This document shows, piece by piece, positions 29,775 through 39,717 of a DNA stretch of 64,000 nucleotides. Source of the DNA: Blastococcus sp. TML/M2B (lineage in GTDB: Bacteria > Actinomycetota > Actinomycetes > Mycobacteriales > Geodermatophilaceae). The notes below the pieces were generated by a model. The model was not told the DNA's origin and searched no databases. It saw only the letters and a list, made by a program, of their open reading frames with translations. How positions within the stretch are numbered: position 1 is the first letter of the stretch; the number at the start of each line of letters is the position of its first letter. The position numbers were made by a program, and so were the translations under genes. Location: assembly GCF_016612865.1 (NCBI RefSeq), contig NZ_JAENZZ010000001.1, positions 1,302,001 to 1,366,000 of the forward strand, written 5' to 3'.

Positions 29775-30776
29775 TCAGCCCTGGTCGCGGAGGGTGTCGC
29801 GCAGCGCCTCGAGCCCGGTGTAGCGCGGCCGCCAACCGAGCTCTTCGCGGGCGCGGGTGGTGTCCATCAGGGCCGGCCGGGAGGCGGCCTCGACCCACTC
29901 GGCCACCGGCGGCAGGAACGGCAGCCGGGAGATCGCCCGGGCGGCGACCTGCCCGGGGCCGGCCGCGAGCCGGATGGGCAGCGCGCCGAACTCGCGGGCG
30001 ACGTCGGCGGCGGTGACGACGCCCTCGCCGGCGATGTTGTACGCACCCGGCGGGCCGGCGCCGACGACGCACAGCTGCAGCGCGCGGCCGACGTCCTCCT
30101 CGTGGACGAGCTGCATCGGGTGCTCGGGCACCGGGAGCGGGATCGGCAGGGGGAGCCTTCGCGGGCGGCCGAGCAGCCGGCGGCCCAGCGGCGCGAGCGG
30201 CCCCGGCAGCACGTCCTTGGCGCCCAGGGCGTTCGGGCCCAGGACGACGGGCGGCCGCAGGAGGTACAGCGCGAGCTGGGGCGCGGCCTGCGCCTCGTGC
30301 TGCAGCAGCTCCTCCAGCTCGGCCTTCTCCTGGGCGTAGAACAGCCGGGCCGCCGGGCGCACCGGCCAGTCCTCGTCGATCAGCTCCGGGTTGTCGGCGT
30401 GGAAGCCGTAGGCGGCCACGGAGGAGGCGTAGACGAACCGGCGGGCGCCGGCCGCCGCGGCGGCGCGGAAGACGTTGAGCGTGCCCTCGACGTTGATCGC
30501 GCGGATCGTCTCGCGCGACGCGTTGCCGGCGATCAGGAAGGCCAGGTGCACGACGACGTCGGCGCCGGCGAACGCGTCGCGCAGCGCGTCGGGGTCCCGG
30601 ACGTCGCCCTGCCGGTACTCCATCTTCGACCAGCCGCGCGCCGCCGGATCGAACGGCCGACGGGCCAGCCCGATGACGCGGGCGATCCGGTCGTCGTCCT
30701 CGAGCAGCGGGACCAGCCCGGCGCCGAAGGTGCCGGTGGGCCCGGTGACGGCGACCGTGAGCCCGGCCGGCGTCAC
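29775..30776 (-). CDS. NAD-dependent epimerase/dehydratase (extended SDR)
   Basis: 333 residues from GTG 30776, overlapping the WS/DGAT stop by 4 bp. The Rossmann motif is TGPTGTFGAG (TGxxGxxG), then VVHLAF, a YASSVAAYG region and an active-site tyrosine followed by K (RLFYAQEKAEL, YxxxK). The substrate is unknown. It shares a transcript with the wax ester synthase, and extended SDRs of this kind appear in lipid and steroid metabolism, so a role in lipid modification is plausible but not shown. Confidence 0.82.
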   Translation of the reverse strand: MTPAGLTVAVTGPTGTFGAGLVPLLEDDDRIARVIGLARRPFDPAARGWSKMEYRQGDVRDPDALRDAFAGADVVVHLAFLIAGNASRETIRAINVEGTLNVFRAAAAAGARRFVYASSVAAYGFHADNPELIDEDWPVRPAARLFYAQEKAELEELLQHEAQAAPQLALYLLRPPVVLGPNALGAKDVLPGPLAPLGRRLLGRPRRLPLPIPLPVPEHPMQLVHEEDVGRALQLCVVGAGPPGAYNIAGEGVVTAADVAREFGALPIRLAAGPGQVAARAISRLPFLPPVAEWVEAASRPALMDTTRAREELGWRPRYTGLEALRDTLRDQG

Positions 30777-32218
30777 CGCGCCGCCGGCTGGGGCACCTCG
30801 GACCGGGGCACCCCGGGGGTGCTCTGCTCGGCGCGGGCGAGCTCCAGCAGCTCCTCGATGCCGCGGCGGATGCCGCCGGAGAGCACGTCGACGTCGGCGA
30901 AGGCGTCGAAGTCGGCGTTGATCCCGAAGGTCATCGTCTTCTGGTAGCTGAAGATCCCGATGGAGCAGCGCGTGCCGCCGGCGATGGGCACGTACGCGTA
31001 CGCCGAGCACATCCGCCGCCCCAGGACGTACAGCGGGATCGGCGGGCCGGGCACGTTCGTCGTCACCGCCTGGCACCACACCTGACCGGCCGTCAGGGCG
31101 GCCCGCACCCCGAGCGAGAGCAGCGTGGGCGCGACGAAGTCCCCCATCGCGATGATCGAGGGGACGTCGACCGCCTGCATCGCCTTCTTGTACTCGTCCA
31201 TCTGCCCGCGGATCGAGTCCAGCCGGGAGCGCGGGTCGGGGTCGCCCACGGGCAGGTCGACGAAGACGCAGGAGACCGCGTTGTTCAGGGTGCCGCGCTG
31301 GCTGTCGGCGCGCACCGACACCGGCACCATCGTGCGCACGACCAGCTTCTCGGACGTGAGCTCCCCGCGGCCCTGCAGGAGGTCGCGGAAGCCGGCGGTG
31401 ATCGAGGTGAGGACGACGTCGTTGACCGTGCCACCCAGCGCCGTGCGCACCTCCTTGAGCTCGGCGAAGTCGGTGGAGGTCCACGCCCAGCGACGGTGCG
31501 GGCCGATCGGCCCGTTGAGGGAGCGGGCCGTGGGCACCAGCGCCTGCTTGGCCAGGGACGGCAGCGTGGAGGCGACCGTCCTCCCCGAGTCGAGGACCTG
31601 CTTGGCCAGCCGTCCGGCGGCCCCGCTCCCGGGCATCGAGGTCAGCTGCCGCAAGGGGTGCGCGACGGCCTCGGCCACGGCGCCGGCCACCATGCCTGCG
31701 CTGGTCGGTGTGCGCTGCGGCGACCAGTCGCGCGGCTCGTCGTGGGTCGCGTCGGGGGAGAGGTCGAACATCAGCTGCATGAGGTCGGTGCCGGCGACGC
31801 CGTCGACCATGCAGTGGTGGACCTTGGAGATGATCGCCCAGCGGTCGTCGGCCAGACCCTCGATCAGGTAGAGCTCCCACAGCGGCTTGGACATGTCCAG
31901 GCGCTGGCCGAGCACGCGGCCGGCGAGGTTGCGCAGCTGCTCGTCGCCGCCCGGGCGCGGGACGGCGGTGTGCCGGACGTGGTACAGGATCTGGAAGTGC
32001 GGATCGTCGACCCACATCGGCCGGCCCAGCTGCAGGGGCACCTCGCGCACCCGCTGCCGGTACCGCGGCACGAGGGGCAGCTTGCTGAGCAGCAGCCGGA
32101 CGACGTCGCCGTAGCTCGGTGCCGGACCGTCGAAGACGGCCACGGACCCGACGTGCATGGGCGTGTTCTCGCTCTCGGCGAAGTAGAAGCCGCTGTCGAG
32201 AGCGCTCATCCGGTCCAC
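30773..32218 (-). CDS. Wax ester synthase/diacylglycerol acyltransferase (WS/DGAT)
   Basis: 481 residues from GTG 32218; GTG is followed three codons later by an in-frame ATG that could also serve. The acyltransferase motif HHCMVDG lies at residues 134-140, after PLWELYLIEGL, and the second family block NVPGPPIPLYVLGR is near the C-terminus. It makes triacylglycerol or wax esters from acyl-CoA as carbon storage, a trait widespread in actinomycetes. First gene of a two-gene unit with the epimerase. Confidence 0.92.
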   Translation of the reverse strand: MDRMSALDSGFYFAESENTPMHVGSVAVFDGPAPSYGDVVRLLLSKLPLVPRYRQRVREVPLQLGRPMWVDDPHFQILYHVRHTAVPRPGGDEQLRNLAGRVLGQRLDMSKPLWELYLIEGLADDRWAIISKVHHCMVDGVAGTDLMQLMFDLSPDATHDEPRDWSPQRTPTSAGMVAGAVAEAVAHPLRQLTSMPGSGAAGRLAKQVLDSGRTVASTLPSLAKQALVPTARSLNGPIGPHRRWAWTSTDFAELKEVRTALGGTVNDVVLTSITAGFRDLLQGRGELTSEKLVVRTMVPVSVRADSQRGTLNNAVSCVFVDLPVGDPDPRSRLDSIRGQMDEYKKAMQAVDVPSIIAMGDFVAPTLLSLGVRAALTAGQVWCQAVTTNVPGPPIPLYVLGRRMCSAYAYVPIAGGTRCSIGIFSYQKTMTFGINADFDAFADVDVLSGGIRRGIEELLELARAEQSTPGVPRSEVPQPAAR

Positions 32219-32404
32219 GTTCTGCTCCTCGCCGCCCCTCGGACCGCTGCTGGGGCGAGGGGCCCGTCACGTCGTCGCTGGCCGCCGAAAGTAGGCGTGT
32301 CGCCTGGTTCACCGCAACAGCGTCGCCGTGACCGGGGCCACAGTCGCATGCCCCGCGCCGAAGCGCTCTAACCAGCGGCGCGGTCCCCGTCGGCAGCGGT
32401 CCGA

Positions 32405-34363
32405 TCACCGGCGGCGCCGCCCGGGGGCGGTGGCGCGGACCAGGCGGCGGGCGGTGTCCACCTCGCGGGCGATGGGGGCGAGCACGCCATCGGCGAGGAG
32501 CTCGGCGTCGTCGTCGGCGGGGGTGCGGACGTCGTCCTCCAGCTGCCGGATCGCGCGGCGGAGCACCGCGACCTGGTCGAGGTCGGGCTCCGGCTGGCCC
32601 CCGCGGGTGGCGATGACCGCCTCGGTGACGGAGTCCGAGGTGCGCTCCAGCGCGACGATCACCGGCCACCAGGCGGCGGCGCGGGTGCTGATCGGCGGAG
32701 GCTCGGCCAGCCGGCGCTGCAGCTGGGTCTGCAGCTCGGTGAGCGTCCGGTAGGTGCGCCGGCGGGCGCGGCGGCGCTCGGCCGGGCCGCCGGTGAAGGC
32801 GGCCTCGACGAAGCCGTCGAGCGCGATCGTCGTGTCGTGCAGGGCCTGGTCCAGCGGCGCACGCCAGGTCTGCGGCCAGAGCAGGTAGCCGAACACCAGC
32901 ACGATCGCGCAGCCGATCAGGGTGTCGACCAGCCGTTCGCCGACCAGGCCGGCGCTGTGCGGCAGCGTCAGGTCCAGCATCAGCAGGATCACCGGCGTCT
33001 GGAACACCGAGAACAGCCCGAAGTTGGCCGCCCGCGCCCACGGCAGCAGCCCGGCGAGCAGCCCCATCGCGAGCAGCAGCCAGGGGCTGCCGCCCAGCAC
33101 CGCCAGCAGGGCCGAGCCGATGAGGACGCCGAGCAGGGTGCCCGCCCCGCGCTGCACCGCGCGGCCGAACACCGAGCCGAAGTCCGGTTTGAGCACGATC
33201 GCGACGGTCAGCAGCACCCAGTACGGCCGGGCCGACGGCAGCAGCTGGCGGGCCACCTCGGCCACGGACATGCACAGCGCCAGCCGCACGGCGAAGGCGC
33301 GGCTCTCCGCGCTGGCGACGGTGCGGTCGACCAGGTCCCGCACCCGGTCGCCGGTGGTGGTCAGCGGCCGGACGGCGGCCGCGCCGGCGCGCTCCTCGGG
33401 GTCGCCGACGACGTTCCACACCAGCCGGACGGCGTGCCGCACCGCCCGCGCCGTGTGGTGCCCGTCGTCGAGCGGGGGCGGCCGCTCGCCGGGGAGCTCG
33501 CGCTCGCCGCGGAGCGCGGCGGCCAGGTCGCGGACGGCGGTCACATCGGCCGCGTCGACCGCCGCACGGGCGCGGGCGGCCGCCACCGCCGCCTCCACCA
33601 GCGGCGCCGCGGAGTTGAGCACGCCGGCCAGCTCGGAGAGCTCCTTCACCCGGCCCGCGTGGTGGCTGCGGCTGCGGATGACCCGGTCGTAGGCGGCGTT
33701 GAGCGCGGTCGTGAGGTCGCGGCGGGCGGCCTCGGAGCGCGGGGTGTCCTCGGCCTCGAGCAGCTCGGCGATGCGGGTGAAGACAGCGGCGACGGCGACC
33801 CGGTCGGGGTCGCCGACCTCGGTGCGGGCCTGCAGCAGCGTCGTGAGGGTCGCCCAGGCGGCGCCCAGCAGGAAGAAGGCGATCTCCCGGTGCCAGGGCA
33901 GCGAGGTCAGGAAGCCCGACGACAGCGCGGTGTAGACCAGCAGCTGGAGCGAGCCGAGGGACATCGTCGCGTTGATCCGGCTGATCTGCGCCGCCACGAC
34001 CGAGAGCAGCGCGATCACCACGACCGGCCCCCAGCCGCCGCCGGCCGCCAGGCTGCCGACCACCAGGCCGAGCGCGCCGAACGCCGTCGCGGTGACGATC
34101 CGTCGCAGCTTGTCGCGCAGCGGCGAGGCCTGCGGCGCCAGGGTGGCCACCAGCGCACCCATCGTGCCGAAGGTGCCGGCGCTCAGCGTGGGGCCCGCCT
34201 CGATGCCGCCTTCGACGACGACGGCGAGGGCGAGCGGCGCAGGGATCGCCACCGCGAAGCGGACGACGTCCCGCCACGGGACGGCAGGGCGCCCGGTGCG
34301 GACCAGCTCCTCGAGCCAGGCCGGGGCGTGCAGGCTCCTGCTCCGTCCCGCCTCGGCGCCCAC
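32405..34363 (-). CDS. FUSC/aromatic acid exporter-family membrane protein
   Basis: 652 residues from GTG 34363. Two sets of about five to six membrane helices flank a cytoplasmic alpha-helical region at roughly residues 190-360. The second membrane block carries the FUSC-type pattern YWVLLTVAIVLKPDFGSV followed by R..R..GT..G. Relatives export fusaric acid or p-hydroxybenzoate-like compounds, but many are uncharacterised. It stands alone, with a 186-bp gap to the WS/DGAT start. Confidence 0.82.
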   Translation of the reverse strand: MGAEAGRSRSLHAPAWLEELVRTGRPAVPWRDVVRFAVAIPAPLALAVVVEGGIEAGPTLSAGTFGTMGALVATLAPQASPLRDKLRRIVTATAFGALGLVVGSLAAGGGWGPVVVIALLSVVAAQISRINATMSLGSLQLLVYTALSSGFLTSLPWHREIAFFLLGAAWATLTTLLQARTEVGDPDRVAVAAVFTRIAELLEAEDTPRSEAARRDLTTALNAAYDRVIRSRSHHAGRVKELSELAGVLNSAAPLVEAAVAAARARAAVDAADVTAVRDLAAALRGERELPGERPPPLDDGHHTARAVRHAVRLVWNVVGDPEERAGAAAVRPLTTTGDRVRDLVDRTVASAESRAFAVRLALCMSVAEVARQLLPSARPYWVLLTVAIVLKPDFGSVFGRAVQRGAGTLLGVLIGSALLAVLGGSPWLLLAMGLLAGLLPWARAANFGLFSVFQTPVILLMLDLTLPHSAGLVGERLVDTLIGCAIVLVFGYLLWPQTWRAPLDQALHDTTIALDGFVEAAFTGGPAERRRARRRTYRTLTELQTQLQRRLAEPPPISTRAAAWWPVIVALERTSDSVTEAVIATRGGQPEPDLDQVAVLRRAIRQLEDDVRTPADDDAELLADGVLAPIAREVDTARRLVRATAPGRRRR

Positions 34364-34427
34364 GACCGAAGCTTGTCACCGCCCGGCCCGGCTCTCCTGC
34401 CGACGCCGGCGGACCGGCGCGCTCACC

Positions 34428-34433
34428 TACAGT
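34428..34433 (+). promoter_or_regulatory. -10 box for a leaderless Nif3 transcript
   Basis: TACAGT ends 7 bases before the GTG start, with no ribosome binding site between them. This spacing places the transcript start at the start codon, a common arrangement in actinomycetes. No -35 is evident. Confidence 0.4.
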
Positions 34434-34440
34434 CCCGGAC

Positions 34441-35292
34441 GTGACGGTGCAGCTCGGCGAGGTGATCGCGGCCCTCGAGACCCGCTACGACCCGGCCCTG
34501 GCCGAGGCCTGGGACGCCGTCGGCCTGGTGTGCGGTGACCGGTCCGAACCGGTGGACCGGGTGCTGTTCGCCGTCGACCCGACGGCCGCCGTCGTCGACG
34601 AGGTGATCGCGACCGGCGCCGCCCTGCTGGTCACCCACCACCCGCTGTACCTCACCCCCGTGCACGGCGTGCCCGCCGACGACCCGAAGGGCCGGCTCGT
34701 GCACCGCCTGGTGCGTGCCGGCGCCGGGCTCTTCGTCGCGCACACCAACGCCGACCGGGCGCCGGGCACGGGGGTCAACGCGGCGCTCGCCGACGTCCTC
34801 GGGCTGACCGGGGCGGTGCCGCTGGAGCCGGCGCCGGGCGTGCCCGGCGCGGGCCTGGGTCGGGTGGGGGAGCTCCCCGCGCCGCTGGATCTGCGCGGCT
34901 TCGCCGACCTCGTGGCCCGCGTGCTGCCGGCCACCGCCGGGGGTGTGCGCGTGGCCGGCGACCTCGACCGGCCGGTCCGGCGGGTGGCGGTCTGCGGCGG
35001 CAGCGGGGGCTCGCTGCTGGCCGCGGCTGCGGCCGCCGGTGCCGACGTGCTGCTGACCAGCGATCTCAGGCACCACCCGGTCTCCGACGCGCGCGAGGTA
35101 GTGGGCCCGGCGCTGTGCGACGTCGCTCACTTCGCCAGCGAGTGGCCGTGGCTCCCGGTCGCCGCGGCGGCGCTCCGCCGCGACCTCGGCGGAGCGGTGG
35201 AGGTGGACGTCTCCGCGGTGCGCACCGATCCGTGGACGCACGCGGTGGGGCAGGCACCGGACGGCAGCGGGACCACGCGCGCGCACCGGTAG
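34441..35292 (+). CDS. Nif3-like dinuclear metal centre protein (GTP cyclohydrolase I type 2 family)
   Basis: 283 residues from GTG 34441. Metal-binding residues of the family are visible: VTHHPLYL with two His, HTNADRAPGTGVN, and a C-terminal HFASEWPW. The middle GGSGGSL matches too. The biochemical role of the family is unsettled. The order Nif3, zinc-ribbon protein, RNase H/phosphatase is the same as Rv2230c-Rv2228c in M. tuberculosis; the three are likely co-transcribed (10-bp gap to the next). Confidence 0.9.
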   Translation: MTVQLGEVIAALETRYDPALAEAWDAVGLVCGDRSEPVDRVLFAVDPTAAVVDEVIATGAALLVTHHPLYLTPVHGVPADDPKGRLVHRLVRAGAGLFVAHTNADRAPGTGVNAALADVLGLTGAVPLEPAPGVPGAGLGRVGELPAPLDLRGFADLVARVLPATAGGVRVAGDLDRPVRRVAVCGGSGGSLLAAAAAAGADVLLTSDLRHHPVSDAREVVGPALCDVAHFASEWPWLPVAAAALRRDLGGAVEVDVSAVRTDPWTHAVGQAPDGSGTTRAHR

Positions 35293-35302
35293 GTTGGCTC
35301 CC

Positions 35303-36044
35303 GTGAAGGTGGACCATTTCGAGCAGCAGAAGCTGCTGGAGCTCGCGGCCGAGGACGTCGCGCTGACCCAGCTGGCACATCGCAGGCGGACGCTGCCGGA
35401 GGTCGCGGCGGTCGAGGCCGCCGAGGAGACCGAGCGCGAGCTCTCCGCCGACGTCGTCCGCGCCGAGACCGAGGTCAAGGACCTCGGTCGCGAGGTCCGG
35501 CGGCTGGAGTCCGATGTCGACACGGTGCGGCAGCGCGCGGCCAAGGACCAGCAGCGGCTGGACTCCGGCAGCGCGACGCCCAAGGAGATGACCAACCTCC
35601 AGCACGAGCTGGAGTCGCTGGGACGCCGGCAGGCCGACCTCGAGGACCAGCAGCTGGAGCTCATGGAGCGGCTGGAGGCGGCCGAGGCCACGCTCACCGC
35701 TGCCCAGCAGGGCCTGGTCGAGGCGCGGGAGGCGCGGGAGCGCGCCGAGCAGCTGCGCGACGAGGCCCTCGCCGACATCGCCGACGGCACCGGCCGGCAC
35801 GAGTCGGCCCGGGCCGCCGTCGCCGGTGGCATCTCGGCGCCGTTGCTGTCGCTGTACGACCGCATCCGCAGCCAGACCGGCACCACCGGTGCGGCGATGC
35901 TCCAGGCGCGGGCGTGCCAGGGTTGCCGGCTCGAGCTCTACGGCAACCAGCTGGCCGCCGTCCGCAACGCCGATCCGCACGAGGTGCTGCGCTGCGAGAA
36001 CTGCTGGCCGGATCCTGGTGCGCACGGCCGAGTCCGGCCTGTGA
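35303..36044 (+). pseudogene. Coiled-coil C4 zinc-ribbon protein, frameshifted near its end
   Basis: Starts at GTG 35303 (KVDHFEQQKLLELAAEDVA). Residues about 30-175 are a long Glu/Arg-rich coiled coil. The C-terminal C4 zinc ribbon has CQGCRLEL and CENC. Deleting one T at 36005 gives the expected ending GRILVRTAESGL and TGA 36042-36044, which overlaps the next GTG by 4 bp; as given, the frame fuses into the RNase H gene. Family members are poorly characterised and may bind nucleic acid or act as scaffolds. An apparent 611-residue fusion is an artefact of this shift. Confidence 0.8.
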
Positions 36045-37129
36045 CCCGCTTCGTCGTCGAGGCCGACGGCGGGTCGCGGGGCAACCCCGGGCCGGCGGGC
36101 TACGGCGCGCTGGTGCGCGATGCCGAGACCGGCCGGGTGCTCGCCGAGCGCGCCGCCTCGGTGGGGCGGGCCACCAACAACGTCGCCGAGTACGGCGGCC
36201 TGGTCGCCGGGCTCCAGGCCGCGCTGGACCTGGACGCCTCCGCGGACGTCGAGGTCCGGATGGACTCCAAGCTCGTCGTCGAGCAGATGTCGGGCCGCTG
36301 GCAGATCAAGCACCCCGACATGCGGCAGCTCGCGCAGCAGGCGCGCGCGATCGCCGGGCGGCTGGGCAGCGTCCGCTACACGTGGGTGCCCCGGGCGCAG
36401 AACGGCGCGGCCGACGCCCTGGCCAACAGCGCGATGGACGGCAAGCCGGTGCACCGCGACGCCGCCGCCGAGCCCTCGGTCACCGAGAGCGACGTCCAGC
36501 CGGAGGAGCCGCGCACCGTGGTCACCACGGTGACCCACCTGCTGCGCCACGGGCAGACCGAACACACCCCCGAGCGCCGTTACAGCGGCCGCAACGACCT
36601 GCCGCTGTCCCGCACCGGCCGCGCCGAGGCCGAGGCGGCCGCCGCCCGGGTGGCCGAGCTCGGCATCGAGGTGATCGTGGCCTCGCCGCTGCGCCGCACC
36701 CGCGAGACCGCAGAGATCGTCGGCCGCGTGCTGGGCCTGCCGGTCGAGCTCGACGACGACCTGGTCGAGCTCGACTTCGGCGACCTCGAGGGGCTCACCG
36801 GTGCCGAGGCGCTGGAGAAGCACCCGCTGGCGGTCCGCCGGTTCATGTCCGACCTGACCGTCGCCGCGCCGGGCGGGGAGTCGATCGCCGACGTCAGCGC
36901 CCGCGTGGCACGCGCCCGGCGGAGGGTCCTCGACCGGTGCGCCGGGCGGTCGGTGCTGCTGGTCAGCCACGTGACCCCGATCAAGCTGATGCTGGCCGCG
37001 GGCCTCGGCGCCGGGGACGACGTCGTCCACCGGGTGTACCTGCAGGCGGCGTCGCTGTGCACCGTCGCCTGGTCCTCGGACGGCCGGACGTCGGTGCGCC
37101 TGGTGAACGACACCGCGCACCTGCGCTGA
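36041..37129 (+). CDS. Bifunctional RNase H / acid phosphatase (CobC-like)
   Basis: 362 residues from GTG 36041. Residues 1-130 are RNase H type I: DGGSRGNPGPAGYG, NNVAEYGGL, MDSKLVVEQMSG and NGAADALANSA supply the DEDD residues. After a short linker, residues about 165-362 are a histidine phosphatase with RHGQTEHTPERRYSG, RRTRETA and a late VSHVTPIK. Rv2228c has this fusion, with RNase HI and alpha-ribazole phosphatase-type activities in vitro. It is fused to the upstream frame here only because of the zinc-ribbon frameshift. Confidence 0.9.
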   Translation: MTRFVVEADGGSRGNPGPAGYGALVRDAETGRVLAERAASVGRATNNVAEYGGLVAGLQAALDLDASADVEVRMDSKLVVEQMSGRWQIKHPDMRQLAQQARAIAGRLGSVRYTWVPRAQNGAADALANSAMDGKPVHRDAAAEPSVTESDVQPEEPRTVVTTVTHLLRHGQTEHTPERRYSGRNDLPLSRTGRAEAEAAAARVAELGIEVIVASPLRRTRETAEIVGRVLGLPVELDDDLVELDFGDLEGLTGAEALEKHPLAVRRFMSDLTVAAPGGESIADVSARVARARRRVLDRCAGRSVLLVSHVTPIKLMLAAGLGAGDDVVHRVYLQAASLCTVAWSSDGRTSVRLVNDTAHLR

Positions 37130-37166
37130 GCCGGCGGCGCCGCCCGGCGTCCACACCGGGTGTCGA

Positions 37167-37200
37167 CCGCCGGGCCCGACGACGGCGCCAGGCCCGGCGG
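37167..37200. terminator. Hairpin between convergent genes
   Basis: A 10-bp perfect inverted repeat (CCGCCGGGCC with GGCCCGGCGG, loop 14 nt) lies in the 225-bp gap after the RNase H/phosphatase gene and before the end of the GGDEF/EAL gene. Likely a bidirectional terminator. Confidence 0.5.
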
Positions 37201-37354
37201 GACAGCCGGGGGGCGCTCGGTGCGAGGTCACGGCGCCCGGGGGTGAGGCTCGCGAACCGAGTCCGTGAGCGTTCAACGATGGCGCGGATTCTAAGCACGC
37301 CGCCGGGGGCTCCTGGGGGCCACGTTCCGGCACCGCGCGGGACCGGTGGGACCG

Positions 37355-39669
37355 TCAGCGGGAGGGGGACGCCGGGACCACCTCGCGGTCGAGCAGCCAG
37401 CGCTCGAGCAGCGGCGCCGGCAGCGCGGGGGAGTGCAGGTAGCCCTGGCTGACGTCGCAACCCAGGGCGTGCAGCCGGGCCAGCGTGCGGTCGTCCTCGA
37501 CGCCCTCGGCGACCACCCGCAGCCCGAGCCGGTGGGCCAGGTCGACCGTGCCGGCGATGATCGCCGCGGTGCGCTCGTCGGTGCACAGGTCGGCGGTGAA
37601 CGACCGGTCCAGCTTCAGCTCGGTGACCGGTAGGTCGCGCAGGTAGGCCAGCGACGAGTAGCCGGTGCCGAAGTCGTCGATGCTGACGGCGACGCCGAGC
37701 GCGGTGAGGCCGGCCAAGACCGCGAGGCTGCGCTCGGGGTCGGTGAGCAGCACGCTCTCGGTCACCTCGAGCACGAGCGACGCCGGCGGGACGGCATGCC
37801 GGGTCAGGAGCTCGGCCAGCCGGCCCGGGAGGCCGGTGTCGAGCAGGTTGCTGGCCGACAAGTTGACCGAGATCCGCAGGTCCAGGCCGCGACCGCGCCA
37901 GTCGGCGAGCTGGGCGATCGCGCACTGCAGGACGCGCTCGGTGAGCGGCCCCATCAGCCCGTGCACCTCGGCCAGGGGCAGGAACTCCGCCGGCGGGATC
38001 AGCCCGCGCGCTCGGGGTGCACCCAGCGGAGCAGGCACTCCACGCCCACCACGCGGCTGTCGGCGACGTCGAGCTGCGGCTGGTGGTGCAGCACCAGCTC
38101 GTCGGTGGTGAGCGCCGTCCGCAGCTGCTCGACCAGGGCGAGGTGCCCGCTGCTGTCGGAGTGGACAGCGGAGTCGTACCGGGCGACGCCGCGGCCGGAG
38201 CGCTTGGCGTCGTACATGGCGACGTCGGCCCGCCGCAGCAGCTGGGCCGGCTGCCGGACGGCGGCGGTGCTGCTGGTGACGCCGATGCTCGCCGAGCAGT
38301 GCACGAACATGCCGTCGACCGGGAAGGGCTCGGCGAGCTGCTCGTGCAGCCGCTCGCCGAGGGCGAGCGCCGCCGCCCGGACATCACCGTCCGGGTCCAG
38401 CACGGCGACGACGGCGAACTCGTCGCCGCCCAGCCGGCCGAGCAGGTCACCCGCCCGCAGTGCCGGGGACAGCCGCTGGGCCACCTGGCGCAGCAGGTCG
38501 TCGCCGGCCGCGTGGCCGAGGGCGTCGTTGACCTCCTTGAACTTGTCGACGTCGAGGAGGGCCAGGGCGACCGGCGTCCCCTCGGCGGTGAGCTCGGAGA
38601 TGCGCCGCAGCACCGCGCGGCGGTTGGCCAGCCCGGTCAGGTCGTCGGTGAGCGCCTCGCGGCGGGTGGCGGCCAGCTGGGCCAGCTCGCTGACGTTGAC
38701 CGCCATCCGCACGCCCGCGCCGATGGCGGCGAGGGCGGCGCACCCGACGGCGACGGCCGGCCCGCCGGTCAGCGCGGCCACCAGGAGGATCGCGACGGAG
38801 GCCAGGATGACGACGAACGCACCGATGGTGGCCGCGGCCGGGTCGGCGGGCTGGGGTGCCGAGCCGCGCGAGCGCAGGGTGGCCGCCACGGCCACGCAGA
38901 CCACGACCAGGGGGTGGACGACCGGCGTCCAGCCGCCCTGCACACCGGTGACCAGCGTGCTCACGGCGCCGACCACCCAGAGGCCCTGCGAGGCGGCCAG
39001 CAGCCAGGTGCGCGGATCGCGCCCCAGGCCGCCCAGCGACGGCAGGGTCAGCGCCGTCCCGAGGAGCACGAAGCTCACCGCGAACTGGGCGAAGACCGCC
39101 TGGAGCGCCCAGCCGGGCAGCTCGGCCAGCGGTCCGCTGCCGGCGTCGACGGTGAGGTTGAGCAGCGCGTCGACCGCGAGGACCGCGGAGAACCCGTTCA
39201 GCGCGTCGTTGGGATCGGCGGTGCTCGTGCTGTGCCGGTTCCACCGCACCAGCGCGCCGTACCAGAACGGGAAGACCGCGGCGCCGCTCCAGGCCAGCGG
39301 GACCATGGCCACCGACCGGGTGGCCGGGACGAGGTGGAGCACGACGGCCGACGTGACGGCGGCGAAGAAGACGGCGGCGCCTAGGGCCAGCCGGGCCCAG
39401 ACCGCGCGCTCGCTGCCGATGGTCCAGGCCCGCCAGGTGAGCAGGCCGGTGAGCAGCAGGTGCAGCAGCGCCAGGAGCGCGACCCCCACCAGCGGGCCGG
39501 GTGCCCCCGGGCGGGCGAGGCGCAGCAGCGCCGGGATCAGGCACAGGACGGCGGCCAGCACGAGGAGGCCCAGCAGCCACCGGGGCGCGCCGGGCAGCAG
39601 CCGCGAGCGCACGGGACCGTCCACGAGCGTGACATCGGCCTGCACGGGTCCCGGGTGAACGCCCGCCAC
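37355..39669 (-). pseudogene. Membrane GGDEF/EAL dual-domain c-di-GMP enzyme, frameshifted
   Basis: From GTG 39669, about eight membrane helices (residues 25-320) are followed by GGDEF (DDLTGLANRR, RLGGDEFAVV, with an RAGD inhibitory site). The EAL domain begins with ECL in place of EAL. The frame breaks at 38003-38011 (net +2 or -1): LLRWVHPER continues as RGLIPPAEFLP in the next frame. The rest of the EAL domain keeps NLSASNL, EVTES, DDFGTGYSS, KLDRSF and AEGVED. If intact it could make or degrade c-di-GMP in response to a membrane signal. Substitution in the EAL signature may weaken phosphodiesterase activity. Confidence 0.82.
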
Positions 39670-39717
39670 CGCGGATCACCCCTCGGGGTCAGCTCCGCAG
39701 CCGGCGCCCGCGGGGGG

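Noticed and set aside
29775-34379. A 1534-residue open frame on the minus strand
   Set aside because: Only its last 333 residues (the epimerase) look like protein; the rest is Arg/Pro-rich shadow of the WS/DGAT and FUSC genes.
35294-37129. Fusion of zinc-ribbon, RNase H and phosphatase in one protein
   Set aside because: Deleting one T at 36005 restores the normal zinc-ribbon ending and a 4-bp overlap with the RNase H start, so the fusion is a frameshift artefact.
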